This document shows positions 9,324 through 17,326 of a stretch of DNA of 64,000 nt, in pieces. The DNA lies in NCBI RefSeq assembly GCF_018449475.1, contig NZ_JAHCQH010000015.1:62001-126000 (forward strand), read 5' to 3'. The translations under genes and the position numbers were made by a program. The notes under the pieces were generated by a model. It saw only the letters and a program-made list of their open reading frames with translations, was not told the origin of the DNA and ran no database searches. Source of the stretch: Ancylobacter radicis (GTDB lineage Bacteria; Pseudomonadota; Alphaproteobacteria; Rhizobiales; Xanthobacteraceae). Position 1 is the first letter of the stretch. Each line of letters starts with the position of its first letter.

Positions 9324-9406
9324 CGTCATGGCCGGACTTGTCCCGGCCATCCACGTCTTCGCGCGGGGAGGAAGGCGTGGAAGCCCGGCCCTTCGGCCGG
9401 GCATGA
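9324..9406. repeat. REP-like palindromic pair
   Basis: Two short palindromic units lie in the spacer between the nitrilase and formamidase genes. One is a GGCCGG...CCGGCC stem beginning GTCATGGCCGGACTTG, and the other is a GCCCGGCC/GGCCGGGC stem. They match the GTCAT-type repeats at 35.5, 42.4-43.0, 43.6 and 51.0 kb. As they lie within a presumed transcription unit they may form RNA hairpins that reduce expression of the downstream nitrilase. Confidence 0.7.
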
Positions 9407-9420
9407 GGGTTGGGCCTACG

Positions 9421-10410
9421 TCAGGGTGTCAGGAACGACTTCTTGATCGAGGCGCCCATCGTGTATTTCGGGTCGACCATGTTGCCGAGCCGCACCCGGC
9501 CGCACTGGGTCAGCAGCATGTAGGCGTCGATCTCCTCGAAGCCGTAATCGGCCGCCATCCAGCGGATCAGGTCGCGATAGGCCATGCGGGCGGCGTCCTC
9601 CAGCGGGCGCGAGGCACCGATCGACATGATGAAATCCTTGGTCTCCAGTCGCGGGATCTTCACCGACCAGCCCTTGATCAGGTCGATCTGCAGGGTGGTG
9701 ACGGTCGGATGCTCGATGGCGACGCCGCACAGTTCGCCGTCGCCCTGCGCGGCGTGGCAGTCGCCGAGATAGAGCAGGCCGCCCTTGATGTTCACCGGGA
9801 GATAGATCACCGCGCCGACGCCGACATCCGGCAGGTCCATGTTGCCGCCGAAATAGTCCGGCTGCAGAGCGGTGATGGCCTCGATCTCCGGCGACGTACC
9901 GATGGTGCCGATGAACGGCTCATAGGGCAGCGTGATCTTGTCGTTCCACTTCGTGCCGTTCTCGTCGATGTGGAGCTTCTTGACCCGCTCGGGCAAAGCC
10001 GGGCTGATCATGGCGGTGTCGTGGGTGGGAACGAGCCCGCCGAATTCCGGCATGATCACCGTGGTGCCGCGCGGCTGCGGGCCACGGGGCACGATGCTCT
10101 TGATATAGACCGCGAGCGTATCGCCCTTCTCCGCGCCATTGACGAAGATCGGCCCGTTCTGCGGGTTGAGATAGGGGAAGTTCAGGATCTCGCTCGGCTT
10201 GTCGGTCTCGGACTTGATCTGGCCCTCGAAAGCGTCATGCGTCTCGGCCGAGACCACCGCGCCGGGGTCGACGGTGAGCACCGGGTCGACATAGGGGCCG
10301 TAGACGTAATGATACTTGCCCTGCGACGCCTCGGTGATGGCGTAGGTCTCCCCCGCCTGGCCCTTGGCGAGGCCTTTGCGGGACATGATGGAATTTTCGA
10401 GCCAGGACAT
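9421..10410 (-). CDS. fmdA: Acetamidase/formamidase
   Basis: This predicted cytoplasmic amidase of the acetamidase/formamidase family (distinct from nitrilase-type formamidases) hydrolyses short-chain amides to ammonia and the acid. The 329-residue product has the recognisable family blocks NPQNGPIFVNGAEKGDTL, YLGDCHAAQGDGELCGVAIE and the C-terminal IDAYMLLTQCGRVRLGN. AGGAG lies seven bases upstream of the ATG at 10410. It follows the ATPase gene of a branched-chain-type ABC transporter by 40 bases. It resembles the FmdA partner of the FmdDEF short-chain amide transporter known from Methylophilus methylotrophus. Position within an AmiC/AmiR-controlled cluster supports amide induction. Confidence 0.9.
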   Translation of the reverse strand: MSWLENSIMSRKGLAKGQAGETYAITEASQGKYHYVYGPYVDPVLTVDPGAVVSAETHDAFEGQIKSETDKPSEILNFPYLNPQNGPIFVNGAEKGDTLAVYIKSIVPRGPQPRGTTVIMPEFGGLVPTHDTAMISPALPERVKKLHIDENGTKWNDKITLPYEPFIGTIGTSPEIEAITALQPDYFGGNMDLPDVGVGAVIYLPVNIKGGLLYLGDCHAAQGDGELCGVAIEHPTVTTLQIDLIKGWSVKIPRLETKDFIMSIGASRPLEDAARMAYRDLIRWMAADYGFEEIDAYMLLTQCGRVRLGNMVDPKYTMGASIKKSFLTP

Positions 10411-10450
10411 TCGGTTTCTCCTTTTGGCTGTCTCGGTAGGACGGCGGTGC

Positions 10451-11164
10451 TCAGACCGCGAGATGGCGGCGCATGGCGGCGCCGTCGGCGAGCCCGTCGC
10501 GGTCCAGCTCGGCGACGATGCGACCCTTGTCCATGACGTAGCAACGCTGGGCCATGGCGCGGATCATGTCGATGTTCTGCTCGACCAGCACGATGGTGAC
10601 GCCGGTGGTGCGGTTCAGCTCGACCATGATGCGGGCGATGTCCTGCACAATGTTGGGCTGGATACCTTCGGACGGCTCATCCAGCAGGATCAGCGCGGGG
10701 TCGGCGATCAGCACGCGGCCAATGGCGAGCTGCTGCTGCTGGCCGCCGGACATGGTGCCGGCGCGCTGGCCCCAACGCTCGCGCAGGATCGGGAAATAGT
10801 CGAGCACGCGGTCGCGGTCGGCTTGCGTCACCGCGCGCTTCAGCATGGCGCCGACCGCGATGTTCTCGGCCACCGTCAGGCGCGGAAACACGTCGCGGCC
10901 CTGCGGCACATAGCCGACACCGAGCCGGGCGCGCTTGTGGGCGGGCAGATGCTCGACCGCCTCGCCGCGATAAATGACCGACCCGTCCATGACCGGGACG
11001 AGGCCGATCAGGCTTTTCATCAGCGTCGACTTGCCGACGCCGTTGCGCCCGATCACGGCGACGATCTCGCCCTCGCGCACGGTGAGGTCGAGGCCCTGAA
11101 GGACCGGCTTGCCGCCATAGCCGGCGCGCAGTCCGAGTGTGGAGAGCAGGACTTCCTTACGCAT
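10451..11164 (-). CDS. ABC transporter ATP-binding protein (LivF/UrtE type)
   Basis: This is the second ATPase of the amide/urea-type importer. The 237-residue product has Walker A (GRNGVGKSTL), the Q-loop (PQGRDVF), the signature MSGGQQQQLAIGR, and Walker B (LILLDEPSEGIQP), with the LivF-family SEGIQP ending. I chose ATG 11164 (RKEVLLSTLGLRAGYG) because longer frames add only arginine-rich sequence. It overlaps the end of the first ATPase gene by 8 bases, showing tight translational coupling. The whole set resembles the urea (UrtABCDE) and short-chain amide (FmdDEF) importers; the adjacent formamidase favours amides. Confidence 0.9.
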   Translation of the reverse strand: MRKEVLLSTLGLRAGYGGKPVLQGLDLTVREGEIVAVIGRNGVGKSTLMKSLIGLVPVMDGSVIYRGEAVEHLPAHKRARLGVGYVPQGRDVFPRLTVAENIAVGAMLKRAVTQADRDRVLDYFPILRERWGQRAGTMSGGQQQQLAIGRVLIADPALILLDEPSEGIQPNIVQDIARIMVELNRTTGVTIVLVEQNIDMIRAMAQRCYVMDKGRIVAELDRDGLADGAAMRRHLAV

Positions 11165-11903
11165 GTGCAGCCTCCGGCGCATCCGTCGACGGGGTGCTTT
11201 GACCGAGGTAGATGGCGGCGACGCGCTCATCGGCGACGATCTCGTCGATGGTGCCCTGCGCGAACACCTGGCCGAGATGCAGCACCGTGACCTTGTGGGC
11301 GACCTGCCGGACGAAGGCCATGTCGTGCTCCACGGCGAGAACCGTCATCCCGTCGGCATTCAGCCGCTGGATCATATCCCCCGTGGCACGGGTCTCATCG
11401 GGCGACATGCCGGCGGTCGGCTCGTCGAGCAGCAGCAGGCGCGGCTTGAGGCTGACCGCCATGCCGATCTCCAGCCACTGCTTCTGGCCGTGACTGAGAT
11501 TGCCGGCAAGCTGCTTTGCTTCGCCTTCGAGCTTGAGGAAGTCGAGCAGCCGGTCGATCTCGGCATGGAGCGCCGCCGGCGGGTAGTGCTGCTGCATCGC
11601 GATTTCCAGATTCTGCCGCACGCTCAGCGCCTTGAAGATGCCGGGCACCTGGAACTTCACACTCATGCCGCGCCGGATGCGCTTGTAGGATTTCAGCGCG
11701 GTGATGTCCTCGCCGCCGAACAGAATCTGTCCGCTGCTCGGCTGGTGCTCGCCGAGGATGAGACGGAACAGCGTGCTCTTGCCGGCGCCGTTGGGGCCGA
11801 TGAGGCAGTGGATCTCGCCCGGCTCCAGCGCGAGGTCGACATTGTTGGTGACGTGCAGGCCGCCGAAATGCTTGTTGAGCGCGCGCGCTTCGAGAAGGGC
11901 CAT
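11157..11903 (-). CDS. ABC transporter ATP-binding protein (LivG/UrtD type)
   Basis: This is the first ATPase of the importer. The 248-residue product has Walker A (GPNGAGKSTL), the signature LSHGQKQWLEIG and Walker B (LLLLDEPTAGMSPDE). LSHGQKQWLEIG and the TAGMSPDET ending are, as I recall, characteristic of the UrtD/FmdE-type urea and amide transporter ATPases rather than LivG of amino-acid transporters, which has LSYGxQRRLEI. It shares one base with the preceding permease stop (11903) and overlaps the next ATPase by 8 bases, so the transporter genes are translated as a coupled set. Confidence 0.92.
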   Translation of the reverse strand: MALLEARALNKHFGGLHVTNNVDLALEPGEIHCLIGPNGAGKSTLFRLILGEHQPSSGQILFGGEDITALKSYKRIRRGMSVKFQVPGIFKALSVRQNLEIAMQQHYPPAALHAEIDRLLDFLKLEGEAKQLAGNLSHGQKQWLEIGMAVSLKPRLLLLDEPTAGMSPDETRATGDMIQRLNADGMTVLAVEHDMAFVRQVAHKVTVLHLGQVFAQGTIDEIVADERVAAIYLGQSTPSTDAPEAAHA

Positions 11904-12961
11904 CACGCGTCTCCCCGCTTGCCGAACAGGCGGCCGATGCGGCTTGCGCCGGACAGGATCAGCCCGCGCGGGGCGATCAGCACGGTGAGCACCAGCAGGA
12001 TGCCCATCACCACCAGCGCATACTGGCTGCCATGGATGGTCAGCGCCTGGAAGGCGGAGAGCACGACCAGCGTGCCGATCAGCGTCGAGGTGATGTCCGA
12101 CCGGCCGCCGACCGCGACCCAGACGATCGGCAGCGCCGCCGCCGTCATGCCCATGCTGGAGGGCGTGATGTACTGGCCCCAGGTGGTGTAGAGCACGCCC
12201 GACAGCCCGGCGAGGGCCGCGCCAATGACGAAGGCGCCGAGCTGATATTTGCGGATGTCGTAGCCGAGCATCTCGGCGCGCTCCGGGTTCTCGCGGATGG
12301 CGACCAGCACATTGCCGAAGGACGAGTTCACCAGAATGCGCAGCAGCAGATAGACTAGCACGAGCAGGCCGAGCACGACGTAATAGAGCTGCACATCCGG
12401 GAACAGCACGATGTCGCCGCCGGGCCACGGAATGGTCAGGGGCGGCATGTTGCTCATGCCGTTGAAGCCGTTCAGCCGGGCGCTGCCGATGCGCCATTCC
12501 GGCCCCGCCGTCTGCGCCATGAAGCGTTCCAGCACCAGCGTCACCGACAGCGTGACAATGCCGAGGAACACGCCCGATATGCGCCCGAAGAACAGGAAAT
12601 AGCCGAGCAGCACCGCGAACAGCGCGGCGATGGCCACCGCCAGCACCACCGCGACCAACGTGAAGCCATAGGCGGCGCCGAAATTGATGGTGAGGATGCC
12701 GTAGCTGTAGCCGGCGATGCCGAAGAACGCCGTCTGGCCGAAGGAGAGCGCGCCGCCATAACCCCAGATCAGGCTCAGCCCGAGCGCCATGAACACCCAG
12801 GTGAAGAAGTACACCGTGTTGCCCACCGTGTAGCCATCGCTGAACTGCGGGTAGAGGCAGGCCCCCGTGAGCACGACGAGGAAGCCGATCCAGAAGCCCG
12901 GTCCGCGGCCGATGGTCTGCGGGCCTTCCAGCCGAGCGAAAAAGCGAGTGAGAGCGTTCAT
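11903..12961 (-). CDS. ABC transporter permease (LivM/UrtC type)
   Basis: This inner-membrane channel subunit pairs with the LivH/UrtB-type permease. The 352-residue product has about ten hydrophobic segments and the family signature GYGGALSFGQTAFFGIAGYSYG near residues 66-88. It also has the cytoplasmic coupling loop VAIRENPERAEMLGYDIRKYQLGAFVIGAALAG, in which the EAA-like helix contacts the ATPase. It starts 17 bases after the previous permease and its stop overlaps the ATPase start by one base. Substrate is inferred from the cluster to be short-chain amides or urea. Confidence 0.92.
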   Translation of the reverse strand: MNALTRFFARLEGPQTIGRGPGFWIGFLVVLTGACLYPQFSDGYTVGNTVYFFTWVFMALGLSLIWGYGGALSFGQTAFFGIAGYSYGILTINFGAAYGFTLVAVVLAVAIAALFAVLLGYFLFFGRISGVFLGIVTLSVTLVLERFMAQTAGPEWRIGSARLNGFNGMSNMPPLTIPWPGGDIVLFPDVQLYYVVLGLLVLVYLLLRILVNSSFGNVLVAIRENPERAEMLGYDIRKYQLGAFVIGAALAGLSGVLYTTWGQYITPSSMGMTAAALPIVWVAVGGRSDITSTLIGTLVVLSAFQALTIHGSQYALVVMGILLVLTVLIAPRGLILSGASRIGRLFGKRGDA

Positions 12962-12978
12962 TGATTCCTGTCCCCGGC

Positions 12979-13851
12979 TCAGGCGCGTTCGCGCAGCAGG
13001 AAGCCGGAAATGCCCTTGGGCAGAACCCGGATGACGATGATGACCGTGACCAGCAGGCCGATCTGGCCGAACAACTGCCCCTGCCAGGAGGTCATCACCG
13101 ATTTCACCACCGCCAGCACGGCGGCGGCCGGCGCGGTGCCGAGGAAGACGTCCGCCCCGCCGACGACGACGGTGACGAAGGCTTCCATGATGAAGGTCGT
13201 GCCCATGGTCGGCACCAGCGTCATGGTCGGTGCGTAGAGCCCGCCCGTGAGCCCCGCCAGTCCCGCGCCGAGAGCGAAGGTCAGGCTGTAGACGAGGCGG
13301 GTGTCGACGCCGAGCGCGGCGGCCATATGCGGTACCTGGATGGTGGCGCGCGCCATCACGCCGAAGCGGGTCCAGTTGAACAGCGCGTAAAGCCCGGCCA
13401 GCACCGCCAGCGCCATGAAGAACAGCACGAGGCGGTAGAGCGAGTAGGAATAGCCGCCCATCTGGAAGCTGCCGAACGGCGTGCCGACCCCGGCCATGGT
13501 GGAGCCGAGCAGGATCAGCGTGCCCTGGGTGGCGATCAGGCTGAGGCCCCAGGTGGCGACGATGGTGTCGAGCGGGCGCTCATACAGATGCCGGATGACG
13601 ATGAGCTCCACCAGCGCGCCGACCATCGCGGAAACGATGGCACCGCAGGCGATGGCGAGCGGCAGCGGCAGCCCGGTATGGGCGACCGAGACCGTCACAT
13701 AGGCCCCGCACATGATGAATTCGCCATGGGCGAGGTTGATGACGCCCATCATGCCGAAGATCACGGCGAGCCCGCAGGCGGACAGCACGAGAAAGGCGAA
13801 GGCATCGCCGAATTGGTACAGGGCGGAAAAGGCGAGTGTCCCGACATCCAT
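12979..13851 (-). CDS. ABC transporter permease (LivH/UrtB type)
   Basis: This is the other inner-membrane subunit of the importer. The 290-residue product has about eight transmembrane segments and the family signature MGVINLAHGEFIMCGAYV in the first third, plus RALGVDTRLVY-like and VGGADVFLGT segments matching LivH/UrtB proteins. At 290 residues it is the usual length and lacks the large periplasmic insertion found in some UrtB proteins. It is separated from the binding-protein gene by 131 bp that hold two strong hairpins, which may set a lower level of permease relative to binding protein. Confidence 0.92.
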   Translation of the reverse strand: MDVGTLAFSALYQFGDAFAFLVLSACGLAVIFGMMGVINLAHGEFIMCGAYVTVSVAHTGLPLPLAIACGAIVSAMVGALVELIVIRHLYERPLDTIVATWGLSLIATQGTLILLGSTMAGVGTPFGSFQMGGYSYSLYRLVLFFMALAVLAGLYALFNWTRFGVMARATIQVPHMAAALGVDTRLVYSLTFALGAGLAGLTGGLYAPTMTLVPTMGTTFIMEAFVTVVVGGADVFLGTAPAAAVLAVVKSVMTSWQGQLFGQIGLLVTVIIVIRVLPKGISGFLLRERA

Positions 13852-13892
13852 GTGCGGTGGGGCCCATTAGCTCGACGACGAAAAGGAAGGGG

Positions 13893-13965
13893 ATCGCCCC
13901 GGCGCAGAGGGGGTCATAGCCGGGGCGATGTTGGCGGATGCCGCCGAAGGGGAAGCGGCATCCGC
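13893..13965 (-). promoter_or_regulatory. Two tandem intercistronic hairpins
   Basis: In the spacer between the binding-protein gene and the first permease, an 11 bp perfect inverted repeat (ATCGCCCCGGC at 13893-13903 with 13919-13929) is followed by another 11 bp perfect one (GCGGATGCCGC at 13934-13944 with 13955-13965). Neither has a U-run, so they are more likely mRNA stabilisers than full terminators. Such hairpins downstream of binding-protein genes commonly keep that part of the message abundant. Confidence 0.65.
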
Positions 13966-13982
13966 GAAAGGTCAGCCCGCGA

Positions 13983-15221
13983 TCAGGGCTTGGGCGGCGG
14001 ATTCGAGGGCGTGTACTGCGCGCTCGGGTCGCTCTTGGTCAGGTCGCAACCGGCTTCGCCCAGCCAGTAGGGCTTGATGTCCTCCCACACCTTCGGGAAG
14101 GTGATGGAGTGATCCGCGCCCACCTTCGCCAGATAGATGGTGTGCGACATGTGTTGGCTCTTGGGGTCGAGGCAGACCTTGCCCTCGGGCGCGTCCATGC
14201 AGACATCGCCCTTGGCGATCTCCTTGCGCAGGTCGTCGCGCTTGGTCGACTTCGCGCGCTCGACCATCTGCTTGTAGAGATAGACGGCGAGATACGAGTT
14301 CTCGGCCTCCTGGTTCACATAGGGCTCGTCCGGGAACTTCGCCTTGAACTTGGCGAAGAACGCCTTGGAGGCCGGCGTGTCGATTTCCTCGATGTAATTG
14401 GTGGTGACGTACATGTCCTTGAGCGATGGCGGCTTGAAACGCTTGTGCTCATAGCCCTGGCCGACATTCACCGAGGAGGCCATCGGCAGGTTCACGCTCG
14501 CGGCAGCCGCCTGCTCGTAATAGGAGGCCTGCGCGGTGCCGACGAGCAGCGTCACCACGAAATCGGGCTTGGCCTTCTGGATGTTCTGGATGTTCTGCGA
14601 GAACTGCGACACGCCGAGCGGGATGAAATCCTCGCCGACCATTTCGCCGCCATTCTCCTTGACGATGTTGCGCACCCATTCGGCCGAGATCTGGCCGAAA
14701 TTATAGTCGGCGGCGAGCGTGTAGACCTTCTTGCCGTACTTCTCCATCATCCACGGGATGAGGGTGGAGAACTGCTGCTCGGGCACCGCGCCGGTGACGA
14801 TCATGTTGGCGTCGCAGACGCCGCCTTCATACTGGTTGTTGTAGAAGGCGAGGCCGTCGAACTGGTTGACGATCGGCCGGTAGGCCTCGCGCGAGGCGGA
14901 GGAAAAGCCGGCGAACACCGCGTCGACCTTGTCGCGCTGGAGCACGCGGCGCATGAACTCCTGGTAGCGGGTGTTGTCGGACTGGGTGTCGTAGATCACC
15001 AGTTCGAGCGGGCGGCCATCGATGCCGCCAGCCTTGTTGATTTCTTCCGCCGCCAGCTGGATCGCGTGGACCTTGCCGATGGTGGCGGCGGCGAAGTCGC
15101 CGGACTGGTCTTCCAGAACGCCGAGCTTGATCGGGTCGGCCGCAAAGGCCACCCCGCTGCCGAGCACAAGCGTCCCCGAGAGGGCTGCGGCACGCAGCCC
15201 CCGCATGATCTTCCCAGACAT
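13983..15221 (-). CDS. Periplasmic amide/urea-type substrate-binding protein
   Basis: This is the periplasmic receptor of the importer. The 412-residue precursor has a signal peptide: a basic start, a hydrophobic core, and an AFA-ADP cleavage site near residue 28. The mature part begins DPIKLGVLEDQSGDFA and has the type I periplasmic fold of UrtA/FmdD/AmiC proteins, including YTLAADYNFGQISAEW and the conserved FAGFSSASREAYRPI loop. Two cysteine pairs near the C-terminus may form disulfides. GAGGAGA precedes ATG 15221. It begins only 21 bases after amiR, so no separate leader control is possible here. Substrate is inferred from neighbours. Confidence 0.9.
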   Translation of the reverse strand: MSGKIMRGLRAAALSGTLVLGSGVAFAADPIKLGVLEDQSGDFAAATIGKVHAIQLAAEEINKAGGIDGRPLELVIYDTQSDNTRYQEFMRRVLQRDKVDAVFAGFSSASREAYRPIVNQFDGLAFYNNQYEGGVCDANMIVTGAVPEQQFSTLIPWMMEKYGKKVYTLAADYNFGQISAEWVRNIVKENGGEMVGEDFIPLGVSQFSQNIQNIQKAKPDFVVTLLVGTAQASYYEQAAAASVNLPMASSVNVGQGYEHKRFKPPSLKDMYVTTNYIEEIDTPASKAFFAKFKAKFPDEPYVNQEAENSYLAVYLYKQMVERAKSTKRDDLRKEIAKGDVCMDAPEGKVCLDPKSQHMSHTIYLAKVGADHSITFPKVWEDIKPYWLGEAGCDLTKSDPSAQYTPSNPPPKP

Positions 15222-15242
15222 ATGGTCTTCTCCTCTGTGGGT

Positions 15243-15905
15243 TTATTTCCGGTCGGCGCGCGGCAGGGGTAGGGCCTGTTCGTGCGCCGTCGGGTCGGGC
15301 GTTGTCGCCCTGCTGCGCAGATACTGCTCGCAGTAATCTTCGAGGTTCAGCCGCGCGCGCATGCTCTCGCGCCGCAGCCGGTTGTAGGCTTCGTCGTCAT
15401 CGACCCCCGCATCCGTCATCAGGGCTATGATCGCCTTGACCACCGAGCGACGGCCGCGGCGGCGACGTTCCATATCCTCCAGCCGGCCATGCATGTCGCT
15501 GCGCAGCAGGAACTGGTTGATGCCGAGGAACAGCGCCGTGTAGACGGCGGCGCCATGCACGGGCTTGCGCAGGAACGCGGTCGCCCCGAGATTGATCAGG
15601 TTCCTCAGCCGGCTCGGCGCCTCGACACCGACCAGCCCGATGACCGGCACGCGCGGCAGCCGGGAGACTTCATCGGGCTCCGGCGTTCCCGTGACGTCGA
15701 GATCGCCATCGATGAAGACGATGTCGCGCTCGGCATTGAGGGGGCTGAAGTCGATCTCCGCCCGCGCATCCACAATTTCAGGATATTCCGCCGTAACGCC
15801 AAGCTTGGCGAGCGTCATATCGAGGGACACCACCGCGCTGCGATTGGCCGTGACAATAAGCGCCCGGCCGCCATTGAAGTTCTGAAGCAGGCGAGGAGCC
15901 ATCAT
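15243..15905 (-). CDS. amiR: AmiR-type transcription antiterminator (ANTAR domain)
   Basis: This is an RNA-binding positive regulator of amide genes. The 220-residue product has a receiver-like N-terminal domain (about 13-125) that lacks the acidic phosphorylation pocket of a true receiver. A coiled linker follows, and then a C-terminal ANTAR domain (about 145-205) with the helical pattern AIIALMTDAGVDDDEAYNRL and LEDYCEQYL. In Pseudomonas aeruginosa, AmiC holds AmiR inactive until amide binds; AmiR then prevents termination in the leader RNA. The ATG at 15905 overlaps the amiC stop by four bases (ATGA), consistent with a stoichiometric complex. It is followed by the transporter genes, so the regulators are the first genes of the unit they probably control. 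Confidence 0.9.
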   Translation of the reverse strand: MMAPRLLQNFNGGRALIVTANRSAVVSLDMTLAKLGVTAEYPEIVDARAEIDFSPLNAERDIVFIDGDLDVTGTPEPDEVSRLPRVPVIGLVGVEAPSRLRNLINLGATAFLRKPVHGAAVYTALFLGINQFLLRSDMHGRLEDMERRRRGRRSVVKAIIALMTDAGVDDDEAYNRLRRESMRARLNLEDYCEQYLRSRATTPDPTAHEQALPLPRADRK

Positions 15906-17059
15906 CTTACCACTCTCAGATTTGGAGTTCGGGAAGAGACTGCGTAGCGCGGAGACGAGGTGACGAGGTAAGGGTCGGGCCGCACGGGGGCCGGTTCTTC
16001 GACAATGATGTCGAAGCGCGCTTTTTCCGTGGAGCGGCCGATGCGCGGCGTCAGCCATGCATGCAGCGTCTGCGGGTCGATCCACACATCGCCCTGGGGA
16101 GCCTGGAGGCGCTGTCGCGTCACCGCCTGCTTCACCGCGGCCACTTCGTCCGTGCCCGCATCGTGCAGCGCCCGCAGCAGCAGCTTCACGGCAATATAGG
16201 AGGCTTCGGCGTCGGCCGAGGTCGAGGGCCCCTCCGGGAAAGCGGCGTCATAGGTGCCGGTGAAGACGGCATTGGCGGGGTTGTCGAGCGTCGAGAAATA
16301 GACGCTGGACGACAAATGCCCGTCGACGGCCTCCTCGCCGATCTCCTCCAGTTCCGGCTCGGACAGCGTGCAACTGGCCACCGGGATAGACTTGGCCTGG
16401 TCGATGCCCCGCTCCTTGCAGGCGGCACGGAACAGCCGGAAGAAGGCATAGGCGCTGGTGCCGATCAGATTGTTGAAGACGAAATTCGGCCGCGCCTCCA
16501 ATATCGCCTCGACAACCTGCTGAAGCTCGGTGTCGCCGATGGCGGCATAGCGTTCGGCCAGCACCTGCCCGCCCTGCGCGGTCATCGCCTCGCGGAAGAT
16601 ACGGTTGTTCTCCCACGCCCAGATGTAATTGGAGCCGACGCAGAAGGCGCGGGGACCGACATTGGCGAGCATATGAGCGACCAGCGGCAGGACATGCTGG
16701 TTCGGCGAGGCACCGGTATAGATGACGTTGTTGGAGCTTTCGAAGCCTTCATAATGCGAGGGATACCAAAGCAGCGCGTCGTGCTTCTCGAAGCACGGAA
16801 TGACTTCCTTGCGGCTCGACGAGGTATAGCAGCCGACCACATGGCGGATGCCCGACGCGATCAGTTCCTGGCTCAGCTCGGCATAGCGGTTGAGATCGCC
16901 GCCCGGATTGACCACGACCGGCTCGATGGTGAAATCCGCGCCCAGAGCCGCACTTTCGCGGCACGCCAGCAGCGCACCGTTCAGCATCGAGCGCGCCACC
17001 ACGGCATAGGGCCCGGTGGTTGAGAACATCACTCCGATGCGATGATGCGTCGACGACAT
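15902..17059 (-). CDS. amiC: AmiC-type amide sensor, negative regulator of AmiR
   Basis: This cytoplasmic amide-binding protein with a periplasmic-binding fold sequesters AmiR. The 385-residue product lacks a signal peptide (it begins SSTHHRIGVMFSTTGPYAVV), which separates it from transport receptors. It contains typical AmiC/UrtA segments such as GCYTSSSRKEVIPCFEKHDALLWYPSHYEG and AFCVGSNYIWAWENNR. It is the first gene after a 267 bp spacer holding a terminator and small hairpins. Gene order amiC-amiR-transporter-formamidase suggests that amides entering the cell relieve termination of the whole cluster. Confidence 0.92.
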   Translation of the reverse strand: MSSTHHRIGVMFSTTGPYAVVARSMLNGALLACRESAALGADFTIEPVVVNPGGDLNRYAELSQELIASGIRHVVGCYTSSSRKEVIPCFEKHDALLWYPSHYEGFESSNNVIYTGASPNQHVLPLVAHMLANVGPRAFCVGSNYIWAWENNRIFREAMTAQGGQVLAERYAAIGDTELQQVVEAILEARPNFVFNNLIGTSAYAFFRLFRAACKERGIDQAKSIPVASCTLSEPELEEIGEEAVDGHLSSSVYFSTLDNPANAVFTGTYDAAFPEGPSTSADAEASYIAVKLLLRALHDAGTDEVAAVKQAVTRQRLQAPQGDVWIDPQTLHAWLTPRIGRSTEKARFDIIVEEPAPVRPDPYLVTSSPRYAVSSRTPNLRVVR

Positions 17060-17070
17060 TGTTCAAGCCC

Positions 17071-17144
17071 AAAATAAAAAAACGCCCGCCGGCCGATATG
17101 CCGTGGGCGTCGCTGCCGCCAGCCTGACAGGTGCTCGATCGCAC
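17071..17144 (-). promoter_or_regulatory. amiC leader: intrinsic terminator with competing hairpins, candidate AmiR target
   Basis: On the minus strand, ACGCCC pairs with GGGCGT (17105-17110 with 17082-17087) around an inner GGC/GCC stem with a six-base loop. It is followed directly by a U-rich run (17071-17081), a good intrinsic terminator about 12 bases before the amiC start. Upstream, GGC-AGCGAC-GCC (17106-17117) overlaps the terminator's 5' arm, so the two are mutually exclusive. Its loop has A at position 1 and G at position 4, as in ANTAR targets, but the stem is only three base pairs. A further hexaloop hairpin GTGC-GATCGA-GCAC lies at 17131-17144. The terminator is clear; the AmiR site is a proposal. 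Confidence 0.6.
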
Positions 17145-17326
17145 ATGCTCGCTGGAAATAATGCGTTGAATGGCGCGTTAGTGGGCAACTTTGCCCGGCG
17201 CCGTAAAAATAGGCTCGCGCGGAACGCGGGACTTGTCAAGCACTAAGTCGCCACCGCAACGCGCCGCCTTGCGCTCCTGCGGATCGCGTCCTTGAAAGCG
17301 ACTTCTGCGCCGGCGCCGCGCCGCCC

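Noticed and set aside
17207-17239. A sigma-70 promoter for amiC from TTGACA (17234-17239)
   Set aside because: A good -35 is present, but no -10 lies at 16-18 bases; the nearest TATTTT is 21 bases away. A sigma-54 pattern near 17240-17260 is one base out of register.
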